Positions 4,900 through 6,719 of a stretch of 6,719 nucleotides of DNA are shown here, one piece after another. Within the stretch, counting starts at the first letter, position 1; each line of letters begins with the position of its first letter. The position numbers were made by a program, and so were the translations under genes. The stretch comes from an uncultured Oscillospiraceae bacterium. Its GTDB lineage: Bacteria; Bacillota; Clostridia; Oscillospirales; Oscillospiraceae. The DNA lies in contig CAKTSA010000056.1 of NCBI GenBank assembly GCA_934597585.1, positions 1 through 6,719 on the forward strand. The letters run 5' to 3'. The notes under the pieces are model-generated. The model was not told where the DNA came from. It saw nothing but the letters and a program-made list of their open reading frames with translations, and did not search any database.

Positions 4900-5478
4900 A
4901 TGGCCATGTCTTTCTTCCTGACAGGGATGCTTCTGCTGGCACTGGTTTTTGGCGGCGTAAGCGGGCGGCTGGCGGCGGTGTCCGCCGCTGCGATGGAGGG
5001 GGCGGGCGCAGCGGTGGAGCTGTGCCTCTCCATGGCGGGGGCCATCTGCCTGTGGAGCGGCGTGATGGCGCTGATGGACCGCTGCGGACTCAGCGAAAAG
5101 CTGGCACGGCTGCTGGGGCCAGTGCTGCGGCGCATCCTGCCCCGGGCCAGCCGGGACAGCGAGACCATGGCCGCCGTCAGTGCCAACGTGTCGGCCAACC
5201 TGCTGGGGCTGGGCAACGCCGCCACGCCCCTAGGCATCCGGGCCGCCACGCGGATGGCATCGGGCTGCGGCGGTGTGGCCAGCGACGAGCTGTGCCGCCT
5301 GGTGGTGCTGAACACCGCCTCCATCCAGCTGCTGCCCACCACCGTGGCCGCTGTGCGCAGTGCCTACGGCTGCGCCGCGCCCTTTGACATCCTGCCGGCC
5401 GTGTGGCTTTCCTCCCTACTGTCGGTATCGGCGGGACTGCTGGCGGCCCGGGGGCTGCAGGCCCTGTGGAGGCGCTGA
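4900..5478 (+). CDS. spmA: Spore maturation protein A
   Basis: The 192-residue integral membrane protein is recognisable as SpmA, which with SpmB is needed for proper dehydration of the spore core and heat resistance in Bacillus and Clostridium; the molecular activity is not known. It carries the nucleoside-recognition/Gate domain. Conserved blocks are NLLGLGNAATPLGIRA (100-115) and NTASIQLLPTTVAAVRSAYG (138-157), both close to B. subtilis SpmA. Hydrophobic segments lie near 5-20, 36-58, 91-110, 130-150 and 163-185. Length matches the family (about 195). Start: ATG at 4900, with AGGTGA (4887-4892) 7 nt upstream; a second ATG at 4906 is less well spaced. It is the first gene of a two-gene operon, overlapping spmB by one base. 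The B. subtilis partner gene dacB is not next to it here. Confidence 0.95.
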   Translation: MAMSFFLTGMLLLALVFGGVSGRLAAVSAAAMEGAGAAVELCLSMAGAICLWSGVMALMDRCGLSEKLARLLGPVLRRILPRASRDSETMAAVSANVSANLLGLGNAATPLGIRAATRMASGCGGVASDELCRLVVLNTASIQLLPTTVAAVRSAYGCAAPFDILPAVWLSSLLSVSAGLLAARGLQALWRR

Positions 5479-5996
5479 TGGACATGACGGCGCTGGTGAT
5501 CCCGCTGCTGCTGGCGGTGGTGGCGGTCTGCGGCGTGGGACGGCGGGTGGACGTATACGCCGCCCTGACCGACGGGGCCGCGGAGGGCCTGCGGGTGGTG
5601 CTGCGCATCTGCCCCAATCTCATCGCCCTGCTGACGGCGGTGTACATGTTCCGAGCCTCCGGCGCGCTGGACGGCCTCACCTCACTTCTGTCCCCGGTGC
5701 TGACGGCGCTGGGCATCCCGCCGGAGACAGCGCCGCTGCTGCTCATCCGCCCCCTCAGCGGCAGCGGCGCCCTGGCGGCAGGCAGCGAGCTCATGGCCGC
5801 CTACGGCCCCGACAGCGCCATCGGCCGCACGGCGGCGGTGATGCTGGGCTGCACGGAGACCACGTTTTACACCATCGCCGTCTATTTCGGCGCGGCGGGG
5901 GTGAAAAAGACCCGCTACACCATCCCTGCGGCCCTGACGGCGGATCTGGTGGGCTTTCTGGCGGCGGCCTGGTGCGTGCGGCTGTTTTTCGGATAA
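5478..5996 (+). CDS. spmB: Spore maturation protein B
   Basis: The 172-residue membrane protein is the SpmB partner of SpmA and also of the Gate-domain family. Conserved blocks are FRASGALD (58-65), GIPPETAPLLLIRPLSGSG (79-97), YGPDSAIGR (109-117) and ETTFYTIAVYFGAAGVKK (127-144), all closely like B. subtilis SpmB (about 178 residues). The start is placed at ATG 5478-5480, which overlaps the spmA stop codon (TGATG) and has TGGAGG (5467-5472) 5 nt upstream; this implies translational coupling. The frame is open back to 5403, but the 25 extra residues would lie inside spmA and are Gly/Pro/Ala-rich without similarity to the family. No convincing terminator follows; the next promoter begins 45 nt downstream. 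Confidence 0.95.
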   Translation: MDMTALVIPLLLAVVAVCGVGRRVDVYAALTDGAAEGLRVVLRICPNLIALLTAVYMFRASGALDGLTSLLSPVLTALGIPPETAPLLLIRPLSGSGALAAGSELMAAYGPDSAIGRTAAVMLGCTETTFYTIAVYFGAAGVKKTRYTIPAALTADLVGFLAAAWCVRLFFG

Positions 5997-6040
5997 ATGT
6001 GAACTTTTTCCCAATTTTTGGCTCTTGTCAGGTTTTTAAC

Positions 6041-6069
6041 TTGCTCCCGCCGCTGTTTTACGGTATACT
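6041..6069 (+). promoter_or_regulatory. Sigma-A-like promoter of the DUF1538 gene
   Basis: TTGCTC (6041-6046), a 17-bp spacer, then TATACT (6064-6069). Transcription would start near 6076, giving a leader of about 66 nt. The leader contains a 12-bp palindrome GCGGCGCGCCGC (6102-6113), possibly a regulator site or merely GC-rich sequence, and the ribosome site AAAAGGAG (6127-6134). Confidence 0.65.
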
Positions 6070-6141
6070 AATCTTGGATATATAGCGTTGCGCACCGGAA
6101 AGCGGCGCGCCGCGATCAAACTTGAGAAAAGGAGCGTTATC

Positions 6142-6719
6142 TTGACCAGTCGTAAAATCATCAACAGTAAACTGAAGGAAGCGGTGGACTCCGTCCTGCC
6201 TATCACGCTGATCGTGGCGGTGCTGTGCTTCTTCTTTATCCCGGTGGGCAGCGGACTGATGCTGGCCTTCCTGGTGGGCGCGGTGCTGCTGATCGTGGGC
6301 ATGGGCCTGTTCACCCTGGGCGCGGAACTGTCCATGACCCAGATGGGCAACCTGGTGGGCGCGAAAATGACCAAGTCCCGCCGCCTGTGGCTGATCCTGG
6401 TGCTGGCCTTCCTGCTGGGCGTGGTCATCACCATCGCTGAGCCTGACCTGCAGGTCCTGGCCCAGAACGTGCCGGGCATCGACAAGACCATGCTGATCCT
6501 GACGGTGTCGGTGGGCGTGGGCATCTTCCTGACCATCTGCATGCTGCGTATCCTGCTGGGCATCTCCCTGCGGACGCTGCTGCTGATTTTCTATGCCATC
6601 GTGTTTATCCTGGCAGCCCTGTCCGACCCGGACTTCCTGTCCGTGGCCTTTGACTCCGGCGGCGTCACCACCGGCCCCATGACGGTGCCCTTCATCATGG
6701 CCCTGGGTGTCGGCGTCGC
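6142..6719 (+). CDS. DUF1538 family membrane protein, N-terminal part (runs off the window)
   Basis: The frame opens at TTG 6142-6144, 7 nt after AAAAGGAG, and stays open to the right edge: 192 full codons. No ATG or GTG would fit the ribosome site. Family-type blocks can be read: GMGLFTLGAELSMTQMG (53-69), TIAEPDLQVLA (97-107) and FDSGGVTTGPMTVPF (170-184). I recognise these as DUF1538, a conserved polytopic membrane family. At least five membrane segments are visible (about 18-33, 39-59, 82-99, 117-135, 140-160), with a re-entrant-looking Gly/Thr-rich segment at 172-184. Full-length proteins are usually about 240 residues, or about 500 when two repeats are fused, so the C-terminus is missing here. 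From memory, a Halomonas two-gene DUF1538 pair (UmpAB) was described as a Na+(Li+,K+)/H+ antiporter; whether that applies here is unknown. It has its own promoter and is probably not part of the spmAB operon. Confidence 0.85.
   Translation, partial: MTSRKIINSKLKEAVDSVLPITLIVAVLCFFFIPVGSGLMLAFLVGAVLLIVGMGLFTLGAELSMTQMGNLVGAKMTKSRRLWLILVLAFLLGVVITIAEPDLQVLAQNVPGIDKTMLILTVSVGVGIFLTICMLRILLGISLRTLLLIFYAIVFILAALSDPDFLSVAFDSGGVTTGPMTVPFIMALGVGV

Noticed and set aside
5403..5477. Extension of spmB to an upstream start giving 197 residues
   Set aside because: The added 25 residues fall within spmA and are not family-like; ATG 5478 has its own ribosome site and gives the expected family length.
6036..6563. 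175-codon minus-strand open frame opposite the DUF1538 gene
   Set aside because: Ser/Arg/Met-rich shadow translation with no domain, running through the plus-strand promoter; the plus frame encodes a clear membrane protein.
1..6719. CRISPR array, tRNA/rRNA genes, insertion sequence or prophage parts
   Set aside because: No regularly spaced repeats, no tRNA-like cloverleaf or rRNA sequence, and no transposase, integrase or phage-type proteins could be read on either strand.

Overview
The window looks like chromosomal DNA of an endospore-forming, GC-rich Clostridia lineage, probably Oscillospiraceae or Eubacteriales close to Flavonifractor, Lawsonibacter or Dysosmobacter. The reasons are a spmA-spmB sporulation pair, a clostridial-type AbrB with a CxxC...CxxC tail, a subfamily of Na+-dependent NSS transporter common in gut Clostridia, GC-rich coding sequence with AT-rich promoters, and strong AGGAG-type ribosome sites. 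The genus is inference. I see no mobile element, phage gene, rRNA, tRNA or CRISPR.

Layout, left to right. Positions 1-551 hold no convincing gene. They contain a possible leftward promoter at the edge, an intrinsic terminator (73-112), about 285 bases of AT-rich DNA with a three-copy operator-like motif, a sigma-A-like promoter (397-425) and a roughly 120-nt leader that can fold into three consecutive hairpins. This leads into a 476-residue NSS-family sodium:amino-acid symporter (552-1982, +). Two back-to-back terminators (2025-2060 and 2064-2103) separate it from a convergent diacylglycerol/lipid kinase gene (2107-2991, -). That kinase gene is divergent from an AI-2E-family membrane protein gene (3132-4394, +). 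The two face each other across 140 bp with two well-formed promoters, each with a 17-bp spacer, and a shared 10-bp direct repeat. Another terminator pair (4406-4433 and 4446-4480) separates the AI-2E gene from the convergent abrB-type regulator gene (4495-4734, -). abrB is in turn divergent from spmA-spmB (4900-5478 and 5478-5996, +; 1-base overlap). A new promoter (6041-6069) drives a DUF1538 membrane protein gene that starts with TTG at 6142 and runs off the right edge.

Most of the window consists of single-gene transcription units, each with its own promoter and terminator; spmAB is the only clear operon. Four of the encoded proteins that can be read (NSS, AI-2E family, SpmA/SpmB, DUF1538) are polytopic membrane proteins. 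The only functional linkage I would defend is abrB (transition-state type regulator) next to spmAB (spore maturation), with a sigma-A-like promoter for abrB and a sigma-E-like promoter candidate for spmA in the same 165-bp gap.

I do not see a clearly new multi-gene system. The most promising unexplained signals are the structured leader and iterated motif upstream of the NSS transporter, the palindromes around the abrB/spmA promoters, and the DUF1538 gene. Coding calls are mostly firm. Promoter, operator and RNA-structure calls were read by eye and are weaker.
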